Shown one piece after another: positions 34,103 to 43,673 of a stretch of 50,437 nt of DNA (within the stretch, counting starts at the first letter, position 1; each line of letters begins with the position of its first letter). This stretch comes from an uncultured Eudoraea sp. GTDB lineage: Bacteria; Bacteroidota; Bacteroidia; Flavobacteriales; Flavobacteriaceae. The stretch is from contig NZ_CAMYKG010000018.1 of NCBI RefSeq assembly GCF_947258925.1, forward strand, positions 1 to 50,437. The letters run 5' to 3'. The notes below the pieces were generated by a model. It did no database searches. It was not told the DNA's origin and was given only the letters and a program-made list of their open reading frames with translations. Both the position numbers and the translations under genes were made by a program.

Positions 34103-35143
34103 TTATTGGATGTCATCCCACCATCTGTGAACAAGTTCATTGGTAAAGGAATGCATCCCCCCCAGGGCAGGGTGGCTCACCGAAATATTAAGGCGTTCCG
34201 CTTCCTTTACAAACCGGTCAACAGGATCTTTCCAGGAATGTTGTGCCAAAGCAAATCCGCCCCAATGCACCGGCATAATTTTAGAAACCCCGGCATCCAG
34301 AGCGGCCTGTACACTTTCTTCTGGATACATATGTATCTGTTGCCAATTTTCATTGTACTGTCCGCACTCCATAAATCCGAAATCAAAAGGTCCCAGTTCT
34401 TTCCCTATATCCTTGAAGTGGGAGCCATAACCACTATCCCCGCTGAACCAGATGTTCTCTTTGGCCGTTTTAAAGGCCCAGCCGCCCCAGAGCGACTTAG
34501 CGCGGTCCGTAAGCCCCCTGCCGGAAAAATGCCTGGTTGGCGTAAAGGTAATTGTGATGTCCTCAAATTGCTGATTGGTCCACCAGTCAAATTCTGTAAT
34601 GTTTTTCTTGGGAATGCCCCATTTGACCAAATGCCGAGCTACCCCAAGTGCTACAAAGTAGTGTTTCACCTTGGGTTTTAGTTTTTGAATACTGGCTAGA
34701 TCCAAGTGATCATAATGGTCGTGGGACATTAGGAGCAGATCAATTTCAGGGAAATGTTCAATGAGATCCAGGGTGTTATCGCTAAAGCGTTTCACCGGAA
34801 AAGGAGCAATAGGAGCTGCATTGGGTCCAAACATCGGATCTATTAGGATGGTACGCCCATGATGCCTCATTAGGATACTCGAATGGCCGTACCAAATAAA
34901 TTTAGATTGGAGCGGACTGTTTAAAAAGGCATTTTTATTAAAAGGTTTTATATCCAATTTGGCTTTAGGTTCCCTTCCCTTTTTTTCACAGAATTGTTTA
35001 TAAAGAAGCTTGGGTAAGGTTTGAAAATTAATGTCCATTGATGTTTCCTCCAGATTCTCAAATTTGGATCCGGACCAATGTTTGGATGTTTGGTATTTCT
35101 GTATGTCTGCCTCGGAGGTTCTTGCACCAAATTGTTTTCGCAT
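34103..35143 (-). CDS. MBL-fold hydrolase, NAPE-PLD-like
   Basis: ATG 35143 (MRKQFGARTSEAD) is preferred over an in-frame TTG at 35149. The 346-residue protein has the metallo-beta-lactamase signature SHDHYDHLD, plus TPTRHFSGRGL, WFSGDSGYG and PVHWGGF. These match the N-acyl-phosphatidylethanolamine phospholipase D/RomA branch. The zinc ligands are intact. There is no signal peptide. The reaction is likely phosphodiester or lactone hydrolysis of a lipid-like compound. It is divergent from the tetR-led efflux operon, sharing a 138-base control region. Confidence 0.9.
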   Translation of the reverse strand: MRKQFGARTSEADIQKYQTSKHWSGSKFENLEETSMDINFQTLPKLLYKQFCEKKGREPKAKLDIKPFNKNAFLNSPLQSKFIWYGHSSILMRHHGRTILIDPMFGPNAAPIAPFPVKRFSDNTLDLIEHFPEIDLLLMSHDHYDHLDLASIQKLKPKVKHYFVALGVARHLVKWGIPKKNITEFDWWTNQQFEDITITFTPTRHFSGRGLTDRAKSLWGGWAFKTAKENIWFSGDSGYGSHFKDIGKELGPFDFGFMECGQYNENWQQIHMYPEESVQAALDAGVSKIMPVHWGGFALAQHSWKDPVDRFVKEAERLNISVSHPALGGMHSFTNELVHRWWDDIQ

Positions 35144-35256
35144 GCTCAATTCTATTAGGAAATAGTAAAAGGTTTTGGCCGGAGTTACGGCATATGAAAT
35201 TATAAAAACAATTTTTAATGTATTTCCCTACAGAAAGGATATTTTTCATATATTTA

Positions 35257-35272
35257 TTAACCAATTGGTTAA
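35257..35272. promoter_or_regulatory. Perfect 16-base palindrome, probable TetR operator
   Basis: TTAACCAATTGGTTAA lies 15 bases before the TetR start codon and within the divergent gap to the MBL gene. Its dyad AACCAATTGGTT is like the sites bound by TetR/CerR-type repressors. The position suggests autoregulation of the whole efflux operon, and it could also affect the MBL gene. Confidence 0.75.
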
Positions 35273-35287
35273 ACTAAATAGTTGATT

Positions 35288-35899
35288 ATGTCTAAAACCA
35301 AAGATTCCAAAACGGAGCACATCATATTGGAAGCTGCCAAACGGGTGTTTCAAAACAAAGGAATGGACGGTGCCAGAATGCAGGAAATTGCAGATGAAGC
35401 TAATATTAACAAGGCTATGCTGCACTATTACTACCGTAGTAAGCAACAACTTTTTGAGGCCGTTTTTAATACGGCTTTCGCCCTTCTGGCCCCTCAGTTA
35501 AATGCTATATTAAATGATGATTCCTCTGTAGAAGTAAAGATCAGGAACTTCACTAAAAATTATATTTCATTTATAAGCAGGCACCCCTATCTGCCTACTT
35601 TTATCATTCAGGAACTAAACAGGAACCCCAATTTTGTTTTAAAAATGAAAGACAAGAAGGGATTTCCAAATATTGAAAAATTTAAGAAGCAGATTGCCCT
35701 TGAAATCCAACAGGGAACCCTAAAGCCTGTTAAAGGAGAACAGCTCTTTATTAACATTATGGCTTTAAATATATTTCCATTTGTTGCTTCCCCATTAATA
35801 AAGGCTTTTGTAAATATAGATGACAAAGCGTTTAAGCAACTGGTGGAGGATCGGAAAACAGAAGTCGCTGATTTTATTATTAATTCCATAAAAGCATAG
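35288..35899 (+). CDS. TetR family regulator of the efflux operon
   Basis: ATG 35288 (MSKTKDSKTEHII) is used instead of a TTG two codons earlier. The 203-residue repressor has the typical N-terminal helix-turn-helix (ILEAAKRVFQNKGMDGARMQ, then IADEANINKAMLHYYYRSKQ) and an all-helical ligand domain. It heads a seven-gene cluster, and the TolC gene starts 3 bases after its stop. Release from the palindrome at 35257 by a toxic ligand would turn on the pump. Confidence 0.93.
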   Translation: MSKTKDSKTEHIILEAAKRVFQNKGMDGARMQEIADEANINKAMLHYYYRSKQQLFEAVFNTAFALLAPQLNAILNDDSSVEVKIRNFTKNYISFISRHPYLPTFIIQELNRNPNFVLKMKDKKGFPNIEKFKKQIALEIQQGTLKPVKGEQLFINIMALNIFPFVASPLIKAFVNIDDKAFKQLVEDRKTEVADFIINSIKA

Positions 35900-35902
35900 C
35901 TA

Positions 35903-37156
35903 ATGAGGCAATTATGTAACTATCTGATACTACTTATATCATTGGGTGCTTTTGCACAGGAACCTCTCACACTAAATGATTGTTATGAATTGGTGGATAC
36001 CAACTATCCGCTGGTGCAACAAACCGAACTATTGGAAAGGCAAAATGCAATAGACATCGAGGCTATTGAAAAAGAAAAACTTCCACAATTCAATTTAGCT
36101 GCCCAGGCCACCTACCAGTCAGAAGTAATTGAAATTCCTTTGCCCAATACAGGGATCGTACCTCCAAATAAGGACCAATACCGGGCTACCCTTACCGTAA
36201 ACCAGCTGATTTATGGAGGCGGATTAATCAATTCTTCCATTGAAGTTGAAGCCGCGAACTTAAGGACGAAGCAAAAGCAGGTAGAGGTTAACCTGTATCA
36301 ATTAAAAAAACAGCTTAACCAGTTGTATTTTTCCATTTTACTGCTGCAGGAAAACCGCAGACTTTTAGAAGCAAAACAGGATCAACTTGAAGCCAAGTTA
36401 AAAGAGGTACAGTCCGGTATCAGGAATGGCACGGTACTGCCTGCCTCGGATAAAGTACTTGAGGCTGAATTACTCAAAATTAATCAGGGTTTTACAGAGC
36501 TAGATCTGAACCGGATAAGTTTACTTAAAACTTTAGCATCGTTAATCGGTAAAGAAATAAGCAGCACTACCCTATTACAGAACCCGGAAATAGCTACCAG
36601 CAGCAGCATGGAAATTTATCGTCCTGAACTGGAATTATTTCAACTTAAAAAAGAACAGCTGGAAACTTCGGAAAACTTATTATCCAGGCAAAACCTTCCT
36701 AAAATTTATGGTTTTGCAGATGGTGGTTATGGTAATCCCGGATTAAACCCGCTTGATAATTCGTTTCAGGCCTTTTACATTGCCGGTTTAAAATTGAATT
36801 GGAATGTATTTGACTGGAACGCCAATAAGAAAAAGAGGGAATCCTTAGCTATCAACAAAGATTTGATTGATACGGAAGCAACTATTTTTGACCTCAATAC
36901 CAGCATTGAACTACAGCAACAACAATCAGAGATAGATAAGATCTCAAGCTTTATAGCTTCAGACCAAGAAATTATAAAACTGCGCAAAGAGGTGCTCAAT
37001 GCGGCCGATTCACAATTGCGAAACGGGGTGATTACGTCTTCAGCTTATATCACGGAACTTACCAATTTATATACCGATGAGAATACCTTAATTACACATA
37101 AGATACAACTAGAACTTGCCAAGGCAAACTACAATATAATTCAGGGACAAAAATGA
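35903..37156 (+). CDS. TolC family outer-membrane efflux protein
   Basis: The 417-residue protein has a signal peptide (to about 18, GAFAQ) and then long coiled helices and strands of the outer-membrane efflux family. Two internally similar halves are visible (LNQLYFSILLLQENRRLLEA and IDKISSFIASDQEIIKLRKE). It should form the trimeric exit duct for the HlyD/ABC proteins encoded next. Its last four bases overlap the adaptor start (ATGA). Confidence 0.93.
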   Translation: MRQLCNYLILLISLGAFAQEPLTLNDCYELVDTNYPLVQQTELLERQNAIDIEAIEKEKLPQFNLAAQATYQSEVIEIPLPNTGIVPPNKDQYRATLTVNQLIYGGGLINSSIEVEAANLRTKQKQVEVNLYQLKKQLNQLYFSILLLQENRRLLEAKQDQLEAKLKEVQSGIRNGTVLPASDKVLEAELLKINQGFTELDLNRISLLKTLASLIGKEISSTTLLQNPEIATSSSMEIYRPELELFQLKKEQLETSENLLSRQNLPKIYGFADGGYGNPGLNPLDNSFQAFYIAGLKLNWNVFDWNANKKKRESLAINKDLIDTEATIFDLNTSIELQQQQSEIDKISSFIASDQEIIKLRKEVLNAADSQLRNGVITSSAYITELTNLYTDENTLITHKIQLELAKANYNIIQGQK

Positions 37157-38055
37157 AAAACAGAAAAATCTATCTAATGGGCCTGGTCACACTTTCATTA
37201 AGTGTGTTATCGTGCAGCAATGACAACGGCAAGGCCGATGGCTATGGAAATTTTGAAGCCACTGAAATTACCATATCGGCTGAAAACAACGGAAAACTGA
37301 TGCAGTTTAATGTTAAAGAAGGAGATCAACTCAAAAAGGGAGACTTTCTGGGCTATATAGATACAATCCCGTTAGCCTTAAAGCATGAACAATTGGTAGT
37401 ATCAAGAGCGGTAGTTGCTTCCAAATCAAAAGGGGTATTATCACAAATATCCGTCTTAGATGCACAACTAAAAACAGCTCAAACAAACAAAGTAAGGGTT
37501 GAAAACCTAATTGCGGACAAAGCCGGAACCCAAAAACAACTGGATGATATCAATGGTGAAATAAATGTGATTAATCAACAAATACGAAGTATTGAAATCC
37601 AGAATGCCCCGGTGGTGAACGAATTGAAAAGTATTGATGTTCAGTTAAAGCAAGTTGATGATCAGATTGAAAAAAGCAAAATCACTAACCCTGTTGATGG
37701 AACGGTCTTAACAAAGTACGCAGAGCCCAATGAGATAGTGGCTTTTGGAAAACCACTCTACAAAATAGCCGATTTGAGCATCATGAAATTGCGGGTATAT
37801 ATTAGTGAACCCCAATTGGCGGCACTAAAGATTGGCCAGGAAGTTACCGTAAAAATTGATGATGCTGAAGCAATGAAATCTTATACCGGTACCATTAGCT
37901 GGATTGCTTCAGAGGCTGAATTCACTCCTAAAATAATCCAGACAAAAGAAGAACGGGTATCCCTTGTTTATGCGGTAAAGGTAGATGTGCCAAATGATGG
38001 CAGCTTAAAAATAGGAATGCCCGCGGAATTATGGCTTAACCCTGAGAACAACTGA
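37153..38055 (+). CDS. HlyD/YbhG-like efflux adaptor lipoprotein
   Basis: The 300-residue protein has a lipobox ending at Cys21 (SLSVLSC). The lipoyl halves are at VKEGDQLKKGDFLGYIDTIP and ITNPVDGTVLTKYAEPNEIV. A coiled-coil hairpin lies between them (about 95-175). A beta-barrel domain with VKIDDAEAMKSYTGTISWIA follows. This is the usual membrane-fusion-protein layout, close to YbhG. It bridges the ABC pump and the TolC duct. Confidence 0.93.
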   Translation: MKNRKIYLMGLVTLSLSVLSCSNDNGKADGYGNFEATEITISAENNGKLMQFNVKEGDQLKKGDFLGYIDTIPLALKHEQLVVSRAVVASKSKGVLSQISVLDAQLKTAQTNKVRVENLIADKAGTQKQLDDINGEINVINQQIRSIEIQNAPVVNELKSIDVQLKQVDDQIEKSKITNPVDGTVLTKYAEPNEIVAFGKPLYKIADLSIMKLRVYISEPQLAALKIGQEVTVKIDDAEAMKSYTGTISWIASEAEFTPKIIQTKEERVSLVYAVKVDVPNDGSLKIGMPAELWLNPENN

Positions 38056-38957
38056 TGAGTATAGTTGTTGATTCCATATCAAAATCCTACAATAGCCTCA
38101 AAGCTTTGAACAACATCTCCTTTGATGTAAAAGAAGGTGAGCTCTTTGGTTTAATTGGTCCCGATGGTGCCGGTAAAACAACTTTGTTCCGGATATTGGT
38201 CACCCTTTTATTTGCTGATGAAGGCAAAGCCAGTGTTGCCGGTCTGGACCTCGTAGAGGATTATAAGACCATTAGGGAAAGTGTGGGCTATATGCCGGGT
38301 AGGTTCTCCCTATATCAGGATCTAACGGTTGAAGAGAACCTGAAATTTTTTGCTACTATTTTTGGGACAAGCATAGCAGAGAACTACGACCTCATAGCAG
38401 ATATTTATGTGCAGATTGAGCCCTTTAAGAACCGAAGGGCAGGTAAACTTTCCGGGGGGATGAAACAAAAACTGGCCTTGTGTTGCGCACTCATACATAA
38501 ACCAACCGTGCTTTTTTTAGATGAACCCACCACGGGAGTGGATCCGGTATCGAGAAAGGAATTCTGGGAAATGATTAAACGCTTACAACAAAAGGGAATT
38601 ACCATTTTGGTGTCTACCCCATATATGGATGAAGCCGCCTTGTGTGACCGGATTGCTTTGATTCAGGATGGGAGCTTATTGCAAATAGATACGCCGGAAG
38701 CCATTATAAAAAAATACCCAAAATCAATTTACAATGTAAGCGCGGATAATATGTATGAATTAATTCAACGGTTAAAAGCTTATGAATACAGCCATAGCGT
38801 TTATCCTTTTGGGGAATATGTGCATTATACGGATAAAAGAACCCATGTTAACACCGACGAATTGAAGCGATATCTGTCGGGACATTCATTGGCTAATGTT
38901 AGCATAGATATCACAGAACCTACCATAGAAGATGCTTTTATGGAATTAGCTAAGTAA
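38055..38957 (+). CDS. ABC transporter ATPase (YbhF N-half-like)
   Basis: The 300-residue ATPase has Walker A GPDGAGKTT, signature LSGGMKQK, Walker B VLFLDEPTTGVDP, and an extension of about 75 residues at the C-terminus. It corresponds to the first half of the double ATPase YbhF, which here is split into two genes. ATG overlaps the adaptor stop by one base. It pairs with the next ATPase to power the permeases. Confidence 0.94.
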   Translation: MSIVVDSISKSYNSLKALNNISFDVKEGELFGLIGPDGAGKTTLFRILVTLLFADEGKASVAGLDLVEDYKTIRESVGYMPGRFSLYQDLTVEENLKFFATIFGTSIAENYDLIADIYVQIEPFKNRRAGKLSGGMKQKLALCCALIHKPTVLFLDEPTTGVDPVSRKEFWEMIKRLQQKGITILVSTPYMDEAALCDRIALIQDGSLLQIDTPEAIIKKYPKSIYNVSADNMYELIQRLKAYEYSHSVYPFGEYVHYTDKRTHVNTDELKRYLSGHSLANVSIDITEPTIEDAFMELAK

Positions 38958-39685
38958 TGGAAGACAAAAAAGTTATCGAAGTTAACGGTTTAACCAAGAT
39001 GTTTGGTGATTTTACCGCAGTTAGCGCCATAACTTTTGATGTAAAAAAAGGCGAGATATTTGGTTTTCTAGGCGCGAATGGTGCGGGCAAAACAACCGCT
39101 ATGAAAATGTTGATTGGAATTTCCAAACCAACAGCAGGCGAGGCAAAAGTCGCAGGCTATGATGTTGCTTCGGAAGCCGAAGAAATAAAGAAAAACATAG
39201 GTTATATGAGTCAGAAATTTGCATTGTATGACGATTTAACCGTAAAAGAGAATATTACCTTCTTTGGAGGGATTTATGGTCTTACAAGATCACAAATTAA
39301 AGAAAAGACCAATGAGCTTATTGAAGAACTGGGGTTACAGGACCATAAAGATAAATTAGTGGGCTCCTTGCCCCTGGGATGGAAACAAAAAATATCATTT
39401 TCTGTATCGCTATTGCACGATCCTAAAATTGTGTTCCTGGATGAACCCACCGGCGGAGTTGATCCTATTACACGAAGGCAATTTTGGGAAATGATCTATA
39501 AATCCGCAGATAAAGGAACCACCATTTTTGTGACGACCCATTATATGGACGAAGCTGAGTACTGCGACAGGGTTTCCATTATGGTAAACGGAAAAATTGA
39601 AGCCCTGGACTCACCTAAAAAGTTAAAAGAATTGCACCAAGCGGATACGATGAATGATGTGTTTTTAAAACTGGCAAGAGGATAA
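38957..39685 (+). CDS. ABC transporter ATPase (YbhF C-half-like)
   Basis: The 242-residue ATPase has Walker A GANGAGKTT and Walker B IVFLDEPTGGVDP. The signature is LPLGWKQK, not the canonical LSGGQ. This change also occurs in the second half of YbhF-type double ATPases, so the pump probably has one normal and one altered nucleotide site. It overlaps the first ATPase gene by one base and ends 3 bases before the permease. Confidence 0.94.
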   Translation: MEDKKVIEVNGLTKMFGDFTAVSAITFDVKKGEIFGFLGANGAGKTTAMKMLIGISKPTAGEAKVAGYDVASEAEEIKKNIGYMSQKFALYDDLTVKENITFFGGIYGLTRSQIKEKTNELIEELGLQDHKDKLVGSLPLGWKQKISFSVSLLHDPKIVFLDEPTGGVDPITRRQFWEMIYKSADKGTTIFVTTHYMDEAEYCDRVSIMVNGKIEALDSPKKLKELHQADTMNDVFLKLARG

Positions 39686-39688
39686 GTT

Positions 39689-40795
39689 ATGAAACGATTC
39701 CGAGGCTTCGTCATAAAAGAGTTTTACCACATTTTCAGGGACAAACGTTCCCTGTTTATTCTCTTTGGAATGCCTATTGCCCAGATATTGTTGTTTGGTT
39801 TTGCCATTACCAATGAAATTAATAATGTAGATATTGCGGTATTGGATCATTCAAAAGATGCGACTACAAAGGAAATAATAAATAAGATCTCGGCTTCCTC
39901 TTATTTTACGATTGATCAGTTTATAGAAAGAGAAGCCGATATAGAAACCGCTTTTAAGCAGGGAAAAGTTAAGGCAGTTTTAAACATTGAGAAAGATTTC
40001 AGTAAAAAATTAATTGCAGAAAGTAAAGCCGAAGTACTCATTATTACTGACGCTACGGACCCCAATACAGCCAATACGATTTACAATTATGTGACGGCAA
40101 TTCTTCAAAATTATCAACAGGGTAAAAATAAAGGCAGCAACATGCCCTATCAAATTACACCACGAACACGGATGGTTTACAACCCGGAGTTGAAAAGTGT
40201 TTTTATGTTTGTTCCAGGGGTTATGACCATTATTTTAATGCTGGTCTCTGCCATGATGACCTCTATATCAATTACCAGGGAAAAGGAGTTAGGCACCATG
40301 GAAATTCTATTGGTTTCGCCTCTAAAACCCTTTCAGGTAATTGTTGGAAAGGTAGTTCCCTATATCTTCCTGTCTGTGATAAATGCCATTATTATTGTTG
40401 TACTAAGCATTTTTGTTTTCAAAATGCCGGTAGAAGGAAGTCTTTTTCTATTGGGCCTGGAAAGTGTACTGTTTATAATCACTGCTTTGGCACTTGGAAT
40501 TTTAATCTCTACCATAGCGGGTACCCAACAAACTGCCATGATGATTTCTTTAATGGGGCTAATGCTTCCTGTGATCTTGTTATCAGGCTTTATATTTCCG
40601 GTTGCCAGCATGCCCTATATCCTTCAACTAATCAGTAATATAGTGCCTGCCAAATGGTTTATCATCATCATTAAGGGAATCATGCTCAAGGGTGTCGGAC
40701 TGCAGTTTATTTGGAAGGAAACGCTGATCCTGTTGGGCATGACTGTGTTTTTTATTGGACTTAGTGTTAAGAAATATAAAATCCGATTAGAATAG
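39689..40795 (+). CDS. ABC-2 type permease (YbhS-like)
   Basis: The 368-residue inner-membrane protein has one N-terminal helix (about 24-45), a periplasmic domain, and five C-terminal helices (VFMFVPGVMTIILMLVSAMM onward). ITREKELGTMEILLVSPLKP is the family's coupling-loop signature. It forms the pore with the next gene product. The stop codon overlaps the GTG start of that gene by one base. Confidence 0.93.
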   Translation: MKRFRGFVIKEFYHIFRDKRSLFILFGMPIAQILLFGFAITNEINNVDIAVLDHSKDATTKEIINKISASSYFTIDQFIEREADIETAFKQGKVKAVLNIEKDFSKKLIAESKAEVLIITDATDPNTANTIYNYVTAILQNYQQGKNKGSNMPYQITPRTRMVYNPELKSVFMFVPGVMTIILMLVSAMMTSISITREKELGTMEILLVSPLKPFQVIVGKVVPYIFLSVINAIIIVVLSIFVFKMPVEGSLFLLGLESVLFIITALALGILISTIAGTQQTAMMISLMGLMLPVILLSGFIFPVASMPYILQLISNIVPAKWFIIIIKGIMLKGVGLQFIWKETLILLGMTVFFIGLSVKKYKIRLE

Positions 40796-41916
40796 TGAAA
40801 ACAATTGGATACATCATACAAAAAGAGTTTAAACAGATCTTTAGAAATAAGGGTATGCTGCCTATAATTTTTGTTATGCCCATAGTACAGCTGTTGATCC
40901 TTGCCAATGCAGCGACATTTGAAATTAAGAATATCAAATTTGCTTATCTTGATAACGATCGTACGCCAACATCCAGGGCTTTACTCGAAAAATTTAAAGC
41001 ATCAACTTATTTTAATGTCCTAAACGTTTATACTTCCGGGAAAGAAGCAAATTCTGCGATGTTAAATGGAGATGTGGATGTTGTTCTGAATATACCGTCC
41101 TATTTTGAACGCGATTTACGAAAGAAGAAAGGGAACCATTTAGGTCTCACCATTAATGCCATAGATGGGGCAACGGCGGGGGTAGAAAGTGTATACGTAA
41201 ATCAGATTATTCGAAATTTCAATAAAAATATAAGGGTAGATCTGATGCAGGCTTCCGATCAGCTGCCCCAACAACTCAATATTGCAAGTATTCCTTCCTT
41301 TTGGTATAATGAAACATTGAATTACAAGACATTTATGGTGCCCGGCATATTAGTCTTGCTGGTGACCATGATTACCCTGTTCCTTTCGGGGATGAACATT
41401 GTCCGTGAAAAGGAAATAGGTACGTTAGAGCAGATAAATGTGACCCCAATAAGAAAGAAACAGTTTATTATTGGTAAACTGTTCCCTTTTTGGGTAATTG
41501 GGATGGGATTGTTAACTATTGGCCTCATCATTGCCAGGCTTATTTTCGATATTCCCATAGTGGGAAGTTTAGCCCTGATGTATGCCTATACTTCAGTTTA
41601 TATTTTTGTTGTTTTGGGGATAGGATTGTTTATTTCCAATTATACAGATACACAGCAACAAGCCATGTTTATTGCCTGGTTTTTTATGGTTATTTTTATT
41701 TTAATGAGTGGCCTATTTACGCCCATAGAGAGTATGCCGCATTGGGCACAATTGATTACCGAGTTTAATCCGATCAAATATTTTGTTGAAGTTATGCGGA
41801 TGGTGATGCTTAAAGGTTCATCCTTTATGGATATTTTGCCTCAATTCTTAAAAACACTGCTTTACGCTTTTGTAATGAACGGTCTTGCGGTTTGGAGCTA
41901 TAAAAAAACCAATTAA
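40795..41916 (+). CDS. ABC-2 type permease (YbhR-like)
   Basis: This 373-residue permease has the same layout as its neighbour: the motif VREKEIGTLEQINVTPIRKK and five C-terminal helices. GTG at 40795 is the start, MKTIGYIIQKEFKQIFRNK. Two different permeases suggest a heterodimer. It ends the operon, and the convergent pntB stop lies 57 bases on. No strong terminator hairpin is seen between them. Confidence 0.93.
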   Translation: MKTIGYIIQKEFKQIFRNKGMLPIIFVMPIVQLLILANAATFEIKNIKFAYLDNDRTPTSRALLEKFKASTYFNVLNVYTSGKEANSAMLNGDVDVVLNIPSYFERDLRKKKGNHLGLTINAIDGATAGVESVYVNQIIRNFNKNIRVDLMQASDQLPQQLNIASIPSFWYNETLNYKTFMVPGILVLLVTMITLFLSGMNIVREKEIGTLEQINVTPIRKKQFIIGKLFPFWVIGMGLLTIGLIIARLIFDIPIVGSLALMYAYTSVYIFVVLGIGLFISNYTDTQQQAMFIAWFFMVIFILMSGLFTPIESMPHWAQLITEFNPIKYFVEVMRMVMLKGSSFMDILPQFLKTLLYAFVMNGLAVWSYKKTN

Positions 41917-41973
41917 CTATGTTCATTGAATTAAATAAACCGCCCTTTCTATAGTTGAAGACCAACAAACGCA

Positions 41974-43353
41974 TTACATATTCTTAAGTTCACTAACTAA
42001 CTTGGTCAAGGCATCTTTAGCATCCCCAAAAAGCATAACCGTTTTATCGTTGTAGAATAGTTCATTTTCAATACCCGCATATCCGGCATTCATGGTACGT
42101 TTGTTAACGATAATATGTTTTGCATTTTCAACATCCAGGATTGGCATTCCATAAATGGGGCTTGAAGGATCGTTATGAGCTGCCGGGTTTACAACATCAT
42201 TTGCCCCCACCACCAGGACAACATCCGTATTTTTGAATTGAGAATTGATGTCTTCCATTTCCACTAATAAGGAATAGTCCACATTGCTTTCTGCCAACAA
42301 TACGTTCATATGGCCAGGCATACGTCCGGCGACAGGATGAATAGCGTATTTCACATCTACCCCTTTCTCCGTAAGGATCTCTTCCAATTCATGAATAACG
42401 TGTTGCGCCTGCGCAACGGCCAGACCATAACCCGGAACTATAATGACATTAGACGCATAATTCATCATAATTGCAGAATCACTGGGATTCGTTTTTTTAA
42501 TGGATCCTAATTTTCTATCCTCATCCGAAGCAGCATCAGTTCCACCAAAAGCACCAAAAATCACCGCTCCCAGGGTCCTGTTCATACCTTTACACATAGC
42601 TATGGTAAGAATGATTCCCGCGGAACCTACCAAAATTCCGCCTATGAGCATCACCATATTGGAATATAAAACCCCTGTAATAGCGGCAGCAATCCCTGTC
42701 AAAGAATTAAGTAATGAAATAACTACAGGCATATCTGCACCTCCTATAGGCAGTACAAATAGGATTCCGTACAGTAAGCCTGATGCCAACAGCGCCACTA
42801 CCAGGACCGGGTTGTTTCCACCCGAAGTTACCATATAAGCACCAAAAGCGATAACACCGATAAAAAACAAATTGTTTACAATATTGTGATATGGAATATT
42901 TATGACGCTTTTAAGTGAACCGTTTAGTTTTCCCCAGGCAATCATACTGCCTGAAAAGGTAATTGCCCCGATAATAATTCCTGAGACAATTGTCATAGCC
43001 TGCAACTTATCGCCTGCATCCCGGCTAATTTCTACTAATCCAATCAGGGCCGCACTAGAACCGCCAAAGCCATTAAACAAAGAAACCAACTCGGGCATCT
43101 TTGTCATTTTTACTTTGAAAGCCATCAATCCACCAATTATTGAACCGATGAGAATGGCTAATCCTATAAGTATATAAATTAGAGGTGGTACCTTAAAATC
43201 ATGGATAAAAATGGTTCCTGCAATCGCAAGTCCCATTCCTGCCGCTGCTATTAAGTTTCCATTTTTTGCTGTTGAAGGATTCCCTAATTTCTTTAATCCA
43301 ACTATAAATGATACTGTAGCTATCAGATATATTATACTCAATGAGATACTCAT
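41974..43353 (-). CDS. pntB: NAD(P) transhydrogenase subunit beta
   Basis: This is a 459-residue inner-membrane subunit of the proton-pumping transhydrogenase, which moves hydride from NADH to NADP. The membrane half (about 1-265) has the usual short helices. The NADP-binding domain III is at about 275-459 (IVPGYGLAVAQAQHVIHELE, HPVAGRMPGHMNVLLAE, VVLVGANDVVNPAA). Its ATG overlaps the stop of the alpha2 gene by four bases, showing coupled translation. Confidence 0.96.
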   Translation of the reverse strand: MSISLSIIYLIATVSFIVGLKKLGNPSTAKNGNLIAAAGMGLAIAGTIFIHDFKVPPLIYILIGLAILIGSIIGGLMAFKVKMTKMPELVSLFNGFGGSSAALIGLVEISRDAGDKLQAMTIVSGIIIGAITFSGSMIAWGKLNGSLKSVINIPYHNIVNNLFFIGVIAFGAYMVTSGGNNPVLVVALLASGLLYGILFVLPIGGADMPVVISLLNSLTGIAAAITGVLYSNMVMLIGGILVGSAGIILTIAMCKGMNRTLGAVIFGAFGGTDAASDEDRKLGSIKKTNPSDSAIMMNYASNVIIVPGYGLAVAQAQHVIHELEEILTEKGVDVKYAIHPVAGRMPGHMNVLLAESNVDYSLLVEMEDINSQFKNTDVVLVVGANDVVNPAAHNDPSSPIYGMPILDVENAKHIIVNKRTMNAGYAGIENELFYNDKTVMLFGDAKDALTKLVSELKNM

Positions 43354-43661
43354 TTATCCTTCTTTTTAAACATTTGAAGCATTCTCCCTGTAACTGCAAA
43401 ACCACCAACTACATTTAAAATACCTAATACTACGGCAATAAATCCAAGGGTTAAGGAAAAATAATCTTCAGGATCAGAATTCAGCATAACCAATATGGCA
43501 CCTACAACTACAACACCACTCAGGGCATTAGCGCCAGACATCAGTGGGGTATGTAATACAGCCGGAATATGTTTAATGACCTCTACCCCCAAAAATACCG
43601 CGAGGATAAGGATGTAAATCATTTCGATATTAGTACCGATAAATTCTAATAATCCATTCAT
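43350..43661 (-). CDS. pntAB: NAD(P) transhydrogenase alpha, membrane part
   Basis: The 103-residue protein with three or four helices corresponds to the C-terminal membrane portion of E. coli PntA. KHIPAVLHTPLMSGANALSG is the conserved signature. A separate gene for this part is the three-subunit layout found in many alpha-proteobacteria and Bacteroidota. It starts 12 bases after the stop of the alpha1 gene. Confidence 0.95.
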   Translation of the reverse strand: MNGLLEFIGTNIEMIYILILAVFLGVEVIKHIPAVLHTPLMSGANALSGVVVVGAILVMLNSDPEDYFSLTLGFIAVVLGILNVVGGFAVTGRMLQMFKKKDK

Positions 43662-43673
43662 ATTAATTGCTTT

